Position numbers and translations under genes: made by a program
The notes under the pieces: model-generated
What the model was told of the DNA's origin: nothing
The model's input: the letters and a program-made list of their open reading frames with translations, nothing else
The model's database searches: none
Shown here: one piece after another, positions 21,585 to 33,600 of the stretch
Layout: the number at the start of each line of letters is the position of its first letter
Numbering within the stretch: the first letter of the stretch is position 1
DNA from: Mytilus trossulus
Lineage: Eukaryota; Mollusca; Bivalvia; Mytilida; Mytilidae
DNA length: 64,000 nt
Reading direction: 5' to 3'
Assembly: GCF_036588685.1 (NCBI RefSeq)
Contig: NC_086374.1
Location: 25,598,886-25,662,885, forward strand

Positions 21585-22145
21585 AGACATTATTGCTGTT
21601 AACAGTTTATCTCTATCCATAATAATATTCTAGATAATAACAAAAAACGACAAAATGTCCTTACAATTACTAATTCAGGGGCAGAAACATAACAACGGAT
21701 TGTCCGAATCATATGAAAATTTCAGGGCAGATAGATCTTGACCTGATAAACAATTTTACCCCATGTCAGATTTGCTCTAAATGCTTTGGTTTTTGAAATA
21801 TCAATCTAATTAAAATTAAATCCTTTAATTGCATCTGTTCTGATATGTCGCGCATCAAGGTGCGCGACATATCAGAACAGGATTTAATTTTAATTAGATT
21901 GTTGAAATATAAGCCAAAAACTGCATTTTACCCCTATGTTCTATTTTAGCCATGGCGGCCTTCTTGTTTGGTTGGTTAGCCAGGTCACTGGACACATTTT
22001 TTAAACTAGATACCCCAATGATGAGTGTGGCCAAGTTTGGTTTAATTTGGCCCAATTATTTCAGAGGAGAATATTTTTGTAAAAGTTAACGACGACGAAC
22101 GACAAGTGACGAGAAAAGCTCACTTGGCCCTTTGGCCCAGATGAG
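21585..22145 (+). repeat. GCTCAC...GGCCC dispersed repeat, copy 4, truncated
   Basis: Begins in the middle of the family sequence (ATTATTGCTGTTAACAG) and ends AAAGCTCACTTGGCCCTTTG GCCCAGATGAGC. Interrupted by a 100-bp foldback element at 21802-21901. Confidence 0.85.
21802..21901. mobile_element. 100-bp foldback element with 9-bp target duplication
   Basis: CAATCTAATTAAAATTAAAT CC at the left is inverted at the right, and CTGTTCTGATATGTCGCGCA pairs with TGCGCGACATATCAGAACAG around TCAAGG. The host repeat is interrupted between two copies of TTGAAATAT (21793-21801 and 21902-21910). A 9-bp duplication is typical of Mutator-like elements, so a MULE-derived MITE is likely (inference). Confidence 0.85.
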
Positions 22146-22147
22146 CA

Positions 22148-23030
22148 AAAAATCAATAAAATTCTAGGTTTCTTTAACAAATGAACGGTTTCAAGGGAAT
22201 ATCATACTGTTATTTCACTGTACTATCGACCACACCAAAGATTAAGTTTCATGGTATATTGGATTTTGACCATTTTAGGTACAAAAAGCGATTTTTTTTT
22301 AAATGAATCACATATACATGTATTGCGCCTTTTGTGTTTTCTCATAAAGTACTGCTTATTTTTCTTTGTCTTATTGCACAGAATTGTTGAGAAAATTTAA
22401 TCATTTTGATAAAAAAAAATGTCTGGTTTGTTCCTCGTTTTTGAAAATTTTGCGATTTGTTTCACAAATTTATAAGTAGAATTTACATTTAATTACCGGT
22501 ATTCACGAACCGGTACCGGCAAATCTTTCACGATTCAATCGCAATGCTTGACCACCGTTAGGTATTCTTCCACGATCTTTTCTCTCGATAAACCGAATGA
22601 TAGCCGTGTAATACTTAGACAACCGCGTGTAAAACTTAGAAAACATTCTTTAAAATCTGCAAAAACAAAGACATCAAACCAAAGTTTCCCGGCTAGAATT
22701 GTCATTCTTCATATCCAACAAACAAACAATGGGTGGTCATGAAAAACATTGAAATGAAAATGAAACCAAACATTATAACAAGAGATATAGATATGAGATC
22801 TGAAGCAAGTGTAAGACAGTCACACTTTTAGTGAATAACAAGATACTGATCTAGAGTATTCATTATTAAATGTTTGAAATACACGATTGCTCAAATTATG
22901 TATATATTTTTCTTTTATGGTTCAGACATCGGACTCGGACTTTTTTAACTGAGTTTTGAATGACTGCGCGTACTATTGTGCGTTTGCTTTTTCTACATTA
23001 CCTAGAGGTATATAGGGAGGATTAAAATTA
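22148..23030. other. Intergenic stretch
   Basis: AT-rich with no gene or repeat that I can name. Confidence 0.4.
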
Positions 23031-23034
23031 AAAA

Positions 23035-23285
23035 AAAAAAAGTTAAACCCAGCCCGCATTGTTGCGCCTGTCCCAAGTCAGGAGCCTCTGGTCTTTGTTA
23101 GTCTTGTGCGATTTTAAATTTTAGTTTCTTGTGTATAGTTCGGAGCATAGTATAACTGAACTAGTATACATTTTTGTTTAGATGCCAGCTGAACTACGCC
23201 TCCGGGTGCAGGAATTTCTCGCTTAATTGAAGACCCATGGGTGGTCCAGCTATTGAGCTAAGGTGTAAAATTGAAGAGACATAAT
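23035..23285 (-). repeat. Dispersed mussel repeat, inverted copy
   Basis: GCGCCTGTCCCAAGTCAGGA GCCTCTGGTCTTTGTTAGTC and CCGGGTGCAGGAATTTCTCG are the reverse complement of the copy at 7960-8300. Confidence 0.8.
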
Positions 23286-23514
23286 GATGCATACGAATTC
23301 AATGAGGTCGAATTTTTCTCTTGCAAGTGATTAATTTATCAGCGATGTTTCTTTACCTGTGTTGACAAAATTGAACCAAATTGTCTGCTTAATGCGAATT
23401 ATTTGATTGAACAAACAAACATTTTTTTATTTTTTTTTTATATCTGCATGGCAGCTTTAATGAGGGTCTGGATTGGGGGGGGGGGGGGTCTGTTATTCTG
23501 TAAGCATTTAATTT

Positions 23515-23665
23515 TCACCCCTATTTTCTCTAATCTTTAAAAAAATAACCCCTTTTTTCTCTAATCTTAAAAAAATTATTAACCCCTTTTTTCTCTAATC
23601 TTCAATTTTTTGCCCGTTATTCTCTAATCTTCATTTTTTAAGGGCAATATTCTTTAATCATTTAA
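23515..23665. repeat. Short tandem repeat (TTTTCTCTAATCTT, ~30 bp)
   Basis: About five units of a CCCC-TTTTTTCTCTAATCTT-AAAAAAAT pattern, degenerating to the right. A run of G residues at about 23476-23488 lies just before it. Confidence 0.75.
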
Positions 23666-23885
23666 CCCGATCCAAACCCTCTTTAATGCCTTTTTACTAT
23701 ATTCAGTCACCTTTCCATGTTTAGTTTGTACTCAGTAAATTTGATGTTGTCAATATAATCTTACAATAATAGTATTCTATTAATAATAATTTTCCGCGTG
23801 TGGAATACAACAGGGAGACCGGATCAATCAATACACCTTCTCGACACCTCGTACGAACTCGACTAGAATAAAAACATCCAAATTA

Positions 23886-24053
23886 AGAAATAATTCCTTC
23901 ATGTCATGCTCTATGCTCATTTTAACATGGGTAGGCATTATATTTGTCGATAGTTTACACTGAGCGTTAGCGAGGTGTAAAATGTGGTCAAATATAATGC
24001 CTACACCCATGTTAAAATGAGCATAGATCGGCATGACATGAAGGAATTATTTC
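23886..24053. mobile_element. Foldback element upstream of the golgin gene
   Basis: GAAATAATTCCTTCATGTCA TGCTCTATGCTCATTTTAAC ATGGGTAGGCATTATATTTG pairs with its inverted copy at 23990-24053. The loop contains GAGCGTTAGCGAGG. Arms are about 60 bp with a few mismatches. No clear target duplication. It lies about 480 bp before the golgin start codon. Confidence 0.65.
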
Positions 24054-24532
24054 GATTCTAAGTAGGACAAATGCAGTATTTTCATAGGTCGAAGCCGGTA
24101 AGAAAATACCGTAAAAACGTTTGGCTTGTCCCGTTTCCTCCCCGAGGAGTCTGTGCAATACATATTTGATAAGTTTAAAAACCACGAGCAGGGTAAATAT
24201 ATGTTGTTCAAGTTATAAAAATATATAATAAAAGTTTGTTAGCTGCTTAAATGTAAATATTTGAAAGGATAACGATGGAAATAACGTTTATATACACAGT
24301 AAGTTCGTGCGCATGTGCCAAACATATTTTTTATGCTCATTAGAACACGGCTTTGTTTACAATGTGTCATATTAGAAACTAATGTAGACCTCTTGTTTTT
24401 TGTTTTTTGTATTACAAGCATTCACAAGATCGAGATTTGAAACGTGTCCGTGTCAAAGGTGCGCATGACGGCGAAAAGATTTGTTATGAAAAAAGAAACA
24501 GACTACCTATAGCTAATTAGTCACCTTTAGTG

Positions 24533-24613
24533 ATGTTTAAAAATCTCAAAAAGAAACTTGAACAGGGGGTTGCACAAACACCGTTAAAAGGAGCACTAAG
24601 TGCTGTGACAAAG
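24533..24613 (+). CDS. GOLGA4: Golgin exon 1 (residues 1-27)
   Basis: ATG at 24533 reads MFKNLKKKLEQGVAQT and ends with donor GTATTT, phase 0. It is separated from exon 2 by a 3.9-kb intron. The MF(K/A)xLK(K/Q)K opening is the conserved start of GRIP golgins, which supports this distant first exon. Confidence 0.88.
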
Positions 24614-27600
24614 GTATTTTTTATCTGCATATATATGTTCTGCAGCATCCGGTTCCATCACAAATCTTGAAATTGTCTCCCTTGAAAATACATACATTGT
24701 ACCTTTTATCAAAATAATCATCCCAATATTGTATCAGGAGAAAAATGAAAAATATAACATCTTTTCTAATTCAGATATTGCTCACAGAAATTCTCATTTA
24801 TTTCATAGTCTGCAGTCTGCACACTGAACCTGCAGCTCAATTTTTGAAAATTTTTAGTTAGATTCTGTTCGCCTGTAGGTCTGATTTTAACAGTCCGGAG
24901 AGCAATTTTTAACCGGATTTTTGTGACAAAAATGTCGGTTATTGATTTGGGGATGCTCGGCAGGTGGGCGGGCGGTCGGTCTGGCGGGCTGCAATCAAAC
25001 ATTGTCCATGCATTAACTCATGAACCGTTCAACCAAAGCTTTTAAAATTTTAATATGTTGTTACTGACAACTAAATGAATGTCAAGTTCAATAATGGCGA
25101 TTTTGACTTTTACCGTTCAGGAGTTATGGTTCTTGAAAGATCTTAAAATGGCGTTTCCAGTCGTGTCTGTGCATTTACGCATGAACTGTTCTACCAAAGC
25201 TTCCCAAATTTTAATATGTTGTTACTGATGACTAAATGGAGGTCAAGTTCAATAATGACGATTTTGACTTTTACCGTTCAGGAGTTATGATTCTTGAAAG
25301 ATTGAAAAATGGTGTTTCCAGTCGTGTCCGTGCATTTTCTCATGAACCATTCAACCTATGCTCTTCAAATTTTAATATGTTGTTACTGATAACAAAATAG
25401 AGATCAAGTTCAATAATGACAATTTTGAGTTATGGTTCTTGAAAGATCATAAAATGTGGTTTCCATTCACGTTGTTGCATTTACTCATGAACCATTCAAT
25501 CTAAGCTTTTCAAATTTTAATATGTTGATACTGATGACAATATAGAGGTCAAATTTGATATTGACGATTTTCACTTTCACCAATCATCAGTAATGGTTCA
25601 TGTGATATTGCCAGGACACAAATAAATGCTAATAAATCCGGTTTGCTGTCGTTGTGACAGCCTCTTGTATCAGCCTGGGCTGCCACTCGGCATGAAGACT
25701 GAATCTGTAAATTCTTTTCATTTTTTGTTATGACTTGTGTTGCTTTTTCTTGACTGGGTCTCATTGGGGTCTAAGCGTGAAGCTGCTTTGCGGATTTTAA
25801 GTAAGAGGGACACATGAAAGTCAAATTACTGTGCCATGAAAACGAGAAATGAAACAGGAATTTACCAAAAAATAAGAATTGCTTACGCACTTAGTGTAAG
25901 CGGGATACATAAATCTTACAAAATACTAAGCAGGATCTGGGATCTGAACCCCCAATCAGACCCCCTTTTGAGACAAGTTTTGGTATATCATTGTTGTCAT
26001 TAATGCCAATAATGACATTATGTTCCATAAGGAAAGCAGTGTTCCAGCTAGACCGTTTTTACCGGGACAGTGATTTTCCTAGTGTTTAGGGAAGGGCCCC
26101 AGGAAGGTCTGCCTGCCTGCCTTTTCCTACTTGCAGCCCTGTGCCTGTTTCAGTTTTCAATTGTGCTTTGCCTTTTTGTAGATTGATTATTTTTTTTTTT
26201 TATTGTTTTATGATCATTTATATGAAATTTTACCCTGCAACAAGTGTATAACTTTATTTTTGACCCCAAGCTTATCAACGGTTACAACAGGTGTCATAAT
26301 CTGTTGTTCCCGGTAGTCCATGATTGCTTCAATTAGTTTCAATGTTTATTACATTTTAGATATATTTTAATTATTTCTAAACATGGGTTTACTTGCAAAT
26401 GACAAGAAATCAGAGTTCGCGAAAATCTTTGATCCTTTCGGTTAAAATGAGACTCAGACCATTATTTTGAAAGCTAGTGCCAGTCCTTATGACCGATGTA
26501 TAAACAATCTTTGTAGTGCATATTTCTGCACTTTTTGGGATGCTATGGCTTTCAAGCAATATGACTTATACATGTACCATTGGCTCAGGGCCATGCCCTC
26601 ACTGCAACCGTTTTATTCTAAACATTAAGGAACATCACAGATTCTTATGATTGTCTTGCTTTAAAAGGTAAAAACAAACAAAGGGATTGAACTTAAACAA
26701 CTTTCCTATAATGTTCTTTTCATAATCTTCATAGATATAGGAAGATGTGGTGTGAGTGCCAATCAGACAACTCTCCATCCAAATAATAATTTAAAAAAAG
26801 AAAACCATTATAGGTAAATGTACGGTACCAAACCTTGTCCCTTTTTCTCAAACATTAGCATTCATGCATTACATCACAACATAAAAAAACATGTTTGATA
26901 TTTCCCCTGACTTATATGTGTATGTCACTGCTATGAAACTGATATTTGATATTGTACTTTCATAAAGAAATAGATAGAGAACCATCTAGGTCGTCTAATT
27001 GACATTTAATATACATTCTTGCTCTAGGGTTTGCTTAGATAATTATGCTCGTTCTTTGACTTCAAAGGGTATCAGATTGAATGGTTGCTTTGGATTCCCT
27101 ACTCCATTGATTAATTTGAAACTCATGGGATCCTTTCTATGTATGTCTGCTATTGAGGGTTATTGTTGTTGCATAACTTTAAATCTTATGCATTATTTAA
27201 ATTAAAATGAAGGTAGTCCACTTCGTAAAGGTGTATCTACAACACCCCTTCAGCCGAAACTTCCATCAATTCTGAATCAAATACGATACAACACGTCGAG
27301 AAAAATTAACTTGTTCTATCAATAAACCTCGTATTATATTTAAAACGATCGCAATTTATACAGAGGAATGTGTATGGAAAGGAGTCATGCCCACATGCAC
27401 TGACCCAAAGCAAAATATAAATTTAAAGAGTTAGGAATGGAGTTCCTCCTAGAATTAACGTAGGAAGTGATAAAGATATGAAAAAATACCTTCTCTCACT
27501 CTGAGTCTCAGTGACTGCTGTGGAAAGTAAACTTGGAATTGATTTTACAGAAATAAAACACGAGTACATTGTTCATACACTTGTATCCAAGATTGGCTAT

Positions 27601-30600
27601 TTTGTAACTATTCAGATTACGTAAATTACATTTTACATGTGCAGTTGAATTAGTTTTGAAAATAATATCCAGCTTCATGTATATGTCAATGAAAACAATG
27701 GCAATCATATCCCTCAGAGTAATCTGCTCTTTGATTTACATCAGTTATTAGATGCGTGTTTGAAATCGATCGTCAGATCTACCTGCTGCCAATTTCTTGG
27801 ACTGGTTTCCAAATTTATTATAATCAAACAAAAGCAGCTATCTACATGTGGCCTACTAAATTTGTTCATTGAGCCGTCCATGGCAAACAATTGGCGATTC
27901 AATCCTTCAATGAAGCCAACAAATACAACAGAGAAAGTGATTCAGATGACTCTAAATAAGAACAATCAGACGACCTGAACTGGTCCTTCATTGTTAATTT
28001 GCCTGTGGGTGTAAAGAATGTAACTAATATTAATAAAGTTATTTTTCCATAAAATATGTTAGTAATTTTATTTCATGATAAAATTGACAGATTTGTAGGA
28101 CTGCCTAAAATTTTGTAGGACTGACAAATAATCTTGCTTTGTTAATCCCATGATGGGATGGGTCAACAAAAGTTTTCGCAAACTCTGAGAAATTATATTA
28201 TTTAAATATATGTTTATCAAAAGTAAATCTATTTGATGCAGCAAAATTCCAGCATGAATCCACATGTTTTATGTCAAATGTCTTGCATGTTTTAACTTGT
28301 ATGGTCTTTAAATTTGGTAACTAAAATGTCTTAAAAAATAAAGTTAAGACAGGACATGATGTAAACAGAATTTACAGTAACATACAAAGTATACAGGGTA
28401 CACTACTTACTACATGTACCTCTGTTCTAACTTCTAATAGATTCATATAAATGTATACATGTACATGTGTATATATATACTAACTTTTACAAATTGTTTA
28501 TAGAATGATTCAAGTGCAACTGAAAGTCCAAAGCAAGAAACATCAAAACAGAATGGAAAACAAGGAAGTCCTCAGACTGGTAAAGGTGATGGACAAGATT
28601 TTGGTATTCCACAGGCAGAGAGTACACCAAAAAAGTTAGGGGACCAGTCTGCCAGTCCAGCTGTAGGTCAGCTTGTGGATGTACCACTACAGGATGAAGG
28701 AACCCCTAACAATACAACTGATGTAAATAATGAAGTAAAAAAAATAAGTGATTAAGATTTTACATTTTATAAGTTTGAACCAAACAATGCAAATGTAAAT
28801 ATTATCTCATGTAATTATGGCCTGAATACTTAAAAAGGGCATTGTGATACATGTATCTTCAGATAAATATTTGTATTGCATATATGAAAACTGTGCTGTC
28901 TTATTCCATTGAAACTGGGGTATTAGTTTTTTATACGACCGCAAAATTTGAATTTTTTTTCGTCGTATATTGCTATCACGTTGGCGTCGTCGTCTGCGTT
29001 GTCGTCGTCGTCGTCCAAATACTTTTAGTTTTCGCATTCTAACTTTAGTAAAAGTGAATAGAAATCTATGAAATTTTAACACAAGGTTTATGACCACAAA
29101 AGGAAGGTTGGTATTGATTTTGGGAGTTTTGGTCCCAACATTTTAGGAAGTAGGGGCCAAAAAGGGCCCAAATAAGCATTTTCTTGGTTTTCGCACTATA
29201 ACTTAATTAGTTAATGTTAATAGAAATCTATGAAATTTTGACACAAGGTTTATGACCACAAAAGAAAGGTTGGGATTGATTTTGGGAGTTTTGGTTTCAA
29301 AAGTTTAGGAATTAGGGGCCAAAAAAGGGCCTAAATAAGCATTATTCTTGGTTTTCGCACAATAACTTTTGTTTAAGTAAATAGAAATCAATGAAATTTG
29401 AACACAATGTTTATGACCACAAAAGGAAGGTTGGTATTGATTTTGGGAGTTTAGGTCCCAACAGTTTAGGAATTAGGGGCCAAAAAGGGACCCAAATAAG
29501 CATTTTTCTTGGTTTTCGCACCATAACGTCCGTATAAGTAAATAGAAATCTATGAAATTTAAACACAAGGTTTATGACCATAAAAGGAAGGTTGGTATTG
29601 ATTTTGGTAGTTTTGGTCCTAACAGTTTAGGAATAAGGGGCCCAAAGGGTCCAAAATTAAACTTTGTTTGATTTCATCAAAATTGAATAATCAGGGTTCT
29701 TTGATATGCCGAATCTAACTGTGTATGTAGATTCTTAACTTTTGGTCCCGTTTTCTTATTGGTCTACATTAAGGTCCAAAGGGTCCAAAATTAAACTTAG
29801 TTTGATTTTGACAAAAAATGAATTGGTTGGGTTCTTTGATATGCTGAATCTAAAAATGTACTTAGATTCTTGATTATTGGCCCATTTTTTAAGTTGGTCC
29901 AAATCGGGGTCCAAAATTAAACTTTGTTTGATTTCATCAAAAATTGAATAAATGGGGTTCTTTGATATGCCAAATCTAACTGTGTATGTAGATTCTTCAT
30001 TTTTGGTCATGTTTTCAAATTGGTCTACATTAAAGTCCAAAGGGTCCAAAATTAAACTTAGTTTGATTTTAACAAAAATTGAAATCTTGGGGTTCTTTGA
30101 TATGCTGAATCCAAACATGTACTTAGATTTTTGATTATGGGCCCAGTTTTCAAGTTGGTCCAAATCAGGATCTAAAATTATTATATTAAGTATTGTGCAA
30201 TAGCAAGTCTTTTCAATTGCAAAGTTTTGCACAATGTCAAGAAATATCTAATTGCACAATATTGTGAAATAGCAAATTTTTTTTAAATTAGAGTTATCTT
30301 TCTTTGTCCAGAATAGTAAGCAAGAAATATCTAATAGCAAAATATTGTGCAATAGCAAGATTTTTTTTTAATTGGGGTTATCTTTCTTTGTCCAGAATCA
30401 ACTTAAATCTTTGTTATATACAATATACAATGTATGTTCACTTTTTACTACCAACTGATAAATTAAAATAATCTTTACCATTCAGTGATAACAAGCATTT
30501 TTTTTACATCTTAATATTTTATGATGTATTTAAATGAGTAGTTATTGTTGCAAACTCCATTAGAAATTTTAATTGAGATTAGTTTTGGAATAAGGGAAAG

Positions 30601-33600
30601 AAGGATGTGATTAAAAAAATTGGGTTCAATTTTCTCATTTGAAATTTCATAAATAAAAAGAAAATTTCATCAGACATTTTTTTGAGAGGATTAATATTCA
30701 ACAGCATAGTGAATTGCTCTAAGAGAAAACAAAAATTTTAAGTTCATTAGAACACATTCAATCTGTGTCAGAGACCTATGCTGTGTCAACTATTTAATCA
30801 CTATCCAAATTTAGAGCTGAATCCAGCTTGAATGTTGTGTCCATACTTGCCCCAACCATTCAGGGTTCAACCTCTGTGGTCGTATAAAGCTACGCCCTGC
30901 GGAGCATCTGGTTGTATCTGATTCAGACAGGGACATACCAAGTTTACTATTTGATGAAAGCATTCTTCTTAAATACTCATGTGAAGGCATGCTGTCATAG
31001 CTAAATGTATATTACATCCTTTTACAAAAAAACCCCAACCATTTTCAGTGCATTTTGAATTGCAAAATTAAAATTAAACCTCTGTCTAGTATCCAGAGTC
31101 TAGAGTAACTTTTTCATGCTTTTTCATTTTCAGTAATATAAATTTTAATTAGTTCAGATAGAGAGAGGAAGTCAAGTTTCTGAATTGTTTTGGAAAATTG
31201 ACAATGTGTTTGGTTTATTTGAGTGGACATTTCGACCATTTTAGATTCCAAAGTCACCTTGCACCAATAAAAAAAACAACCACACTAGTAACCCCTCTTT
31301 TTCATCAGGTTCAATGACGTAACCCTTTATATTTTATAAGACTATTTCCAATGATGTTCTATCTTAAATAACCAAAATTTTTGTCTTATAAAAATGAAAC
31401 CTAGACGAATAGACGAATTGTATTGCCCATTGAACGGAAATGTAAATAAATCTATTTTGATTTGACTTTATAGTTTGCATCAGCCTTATCCAATTTACCA
31501 GGGGATGACACACCTAGAGCATCTAGATCTAGAGCTTCATCAATCAGTTCTGTTACCAGTGACAGTTCTTTCTTCAACAATTCCACATTTGGAACTCACC
31601 ATTACCAATTACCATCAGATGTGGAGAGTGAAATAGATGAATCTGCATCTAACTTTGATTCTTACAGTAAAGAGGATTTATATATGCTGATTAAAAGATT
31701 TGAGCGAAGAGCCTACAAATATAAGTCTAAGTTTATGGAGGTATGATATCTGAAATATTCCCTAGTCACCACTAGCTTTGAAGAGTTATACATTTTTTGT
31801 AGTTGATGCATATTTGCCCCTTTAAAAACATGACATGAAAAATAATTTTGATTTTGATGGAATAAATTGTATAGGAAGGTGCTAAGTTTAAATTGATGAC
31901 AAAGTTATTTCTGTTCCCTACTTACCTTCTTTGACTGATATAATAATGATATTAGATATTTTTTTTTTGTATTCTGACATCTAAAAAGACTTTTTTAAGG
32001 ACAAAAATTTTAAATGCACAACTACATACTGGTAAACATATCTTTTCATTTTAGCGAAACCTTATTGACTGTCTGTGCCTCTTGGATTTAAAACTTTAAT
32101 ATATCTTAGACTATTCTTTATGTATTTCTTATTTTAAATATTGCTATTTTGACAGGTAGCTGCTGCCTACAAAGACCTGGCTCAAGAAAGGGAGAAAATC
32201 AAGGTAAAAACTGTCTCAAACTATTTGCACCACATTGGGTTAAAAATGTACTGTATATTCAGAAATTATTGCATGCATTAATTATTGCAATTTGTCATTT
32301 TAAGCTAAATGTGATTTTTATTTTTGCAATATTGAGAATAATCCTGTGTAATTCATATAAAAATTTCAAAATGCGAGTTTGATCTATTGTGATTAAAATC
32401 CTGTTGCATTTTTTTACAATAATAAAAATATTGTAATGAATAATTTCTGAATTTTCATTATTAAAAACATGCAAAATATAGACAAGTTCAAACTAAATAG
32501 GAATTGTTCATATGACCTTTGATTGAACTAGCTATTATAGAAATTTTACACTTATCATGCTTAAAAGGGGTAAAATTATATACATATATAAAACAAAAAT
32601 TGCTTGTAAATTGAAAGAATCACTTTTCTTATTATATAAAGAGGAAAATAAATAGAAAACATTACTAATAGATATAAATACCCTTGTAACATCTATATTT
32701 GATTTATATTTCTGATTCTGAAAACATATATTAACTCTTACCATGTGGTACCTGTCTTATGACGGGTGTACCCAGACCACGGTAATTGGCTCCAATGGCG
32801 TTCCATACTTTTAGAAGTCCGCTTTATGATACTTTTTTCGAAAGTTATGCATGTTCCGTCAATCGAGGCTAGCTATAGTCATGCTTCTTATGTTTAAATT
32901 GCATTTTGAGCACAAATAAGGACCTGAAAAATTGAAATCCGATGAAACTCAGTTTTCGGGAGGTGTGGGCTTCCTTCCTGTGTAAGAGACACAGGAAGTT
33001 CAGAGGCCTAAAAGTTTTTGCAGGAATAGTACAAACCAGCAGGCATATAACTACTGATCATAATTATCATTGAAATATGCATAGGGAACAACTTGTTCTG
33101 GTTTGGGTCCATTTGAAGTAAAAAATCAGAAAAAAATCTTGAAATTCCGTATTTTTGGTCCAAATGACCAAGATCAGATTCACTCCTACCTAACAACTGT
33201 TGGGTCAATTTTTTAACTGGAGTCCACTCTACATGCAGGCTGGATATCTTCTCCAGCATCACTGGATCTTCAGCGTCCAGATGAAGGACGAAAAGCATCA
33301 AAATTGACCAACTTTGGGGCAAAGCTGTTTAAAAAAAATGTATCAAGGCAATGTTATATAAAATATTTGAGGAGTCGTGACTCCTCAGTAATTGACTTTT
33401 AACTGTGGATTTTACACTTAATTGACAAAACACAAACAAATAAATTTGTTAACTGGGGTCCACTCTACATGCAGGCTATAGCTGGATATCTTTACCAGCA
33501 TCCCTGGATCTTCAGGGTCTACTATTTCATATTTATAAAATGTATGTTTCATAACTGATTCCAGAACCTACTACAATGATGTTTTAAAATTAAGGCTTAC

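Noticed and set aside
26999..27205. 68-codon frame in golgin intron 1
   Set aside because: No family resemblance and no splice context that joins it in phase with the golgin exons.
29756..30232. 158-codon frame on the - strand in golgin intron 2
   Set aside because: It consists of tandemly repeated DNA units of the ACGACCGC repeat family; the internal peptide repetition mirrors the DNA repeat.
33008..33322. 104-codon frame on the - strand in golgin intron 4
   Set aside because: No recognisable domain, lies in a repeat-like block with a partial duplication; noted only as part of the intron description.
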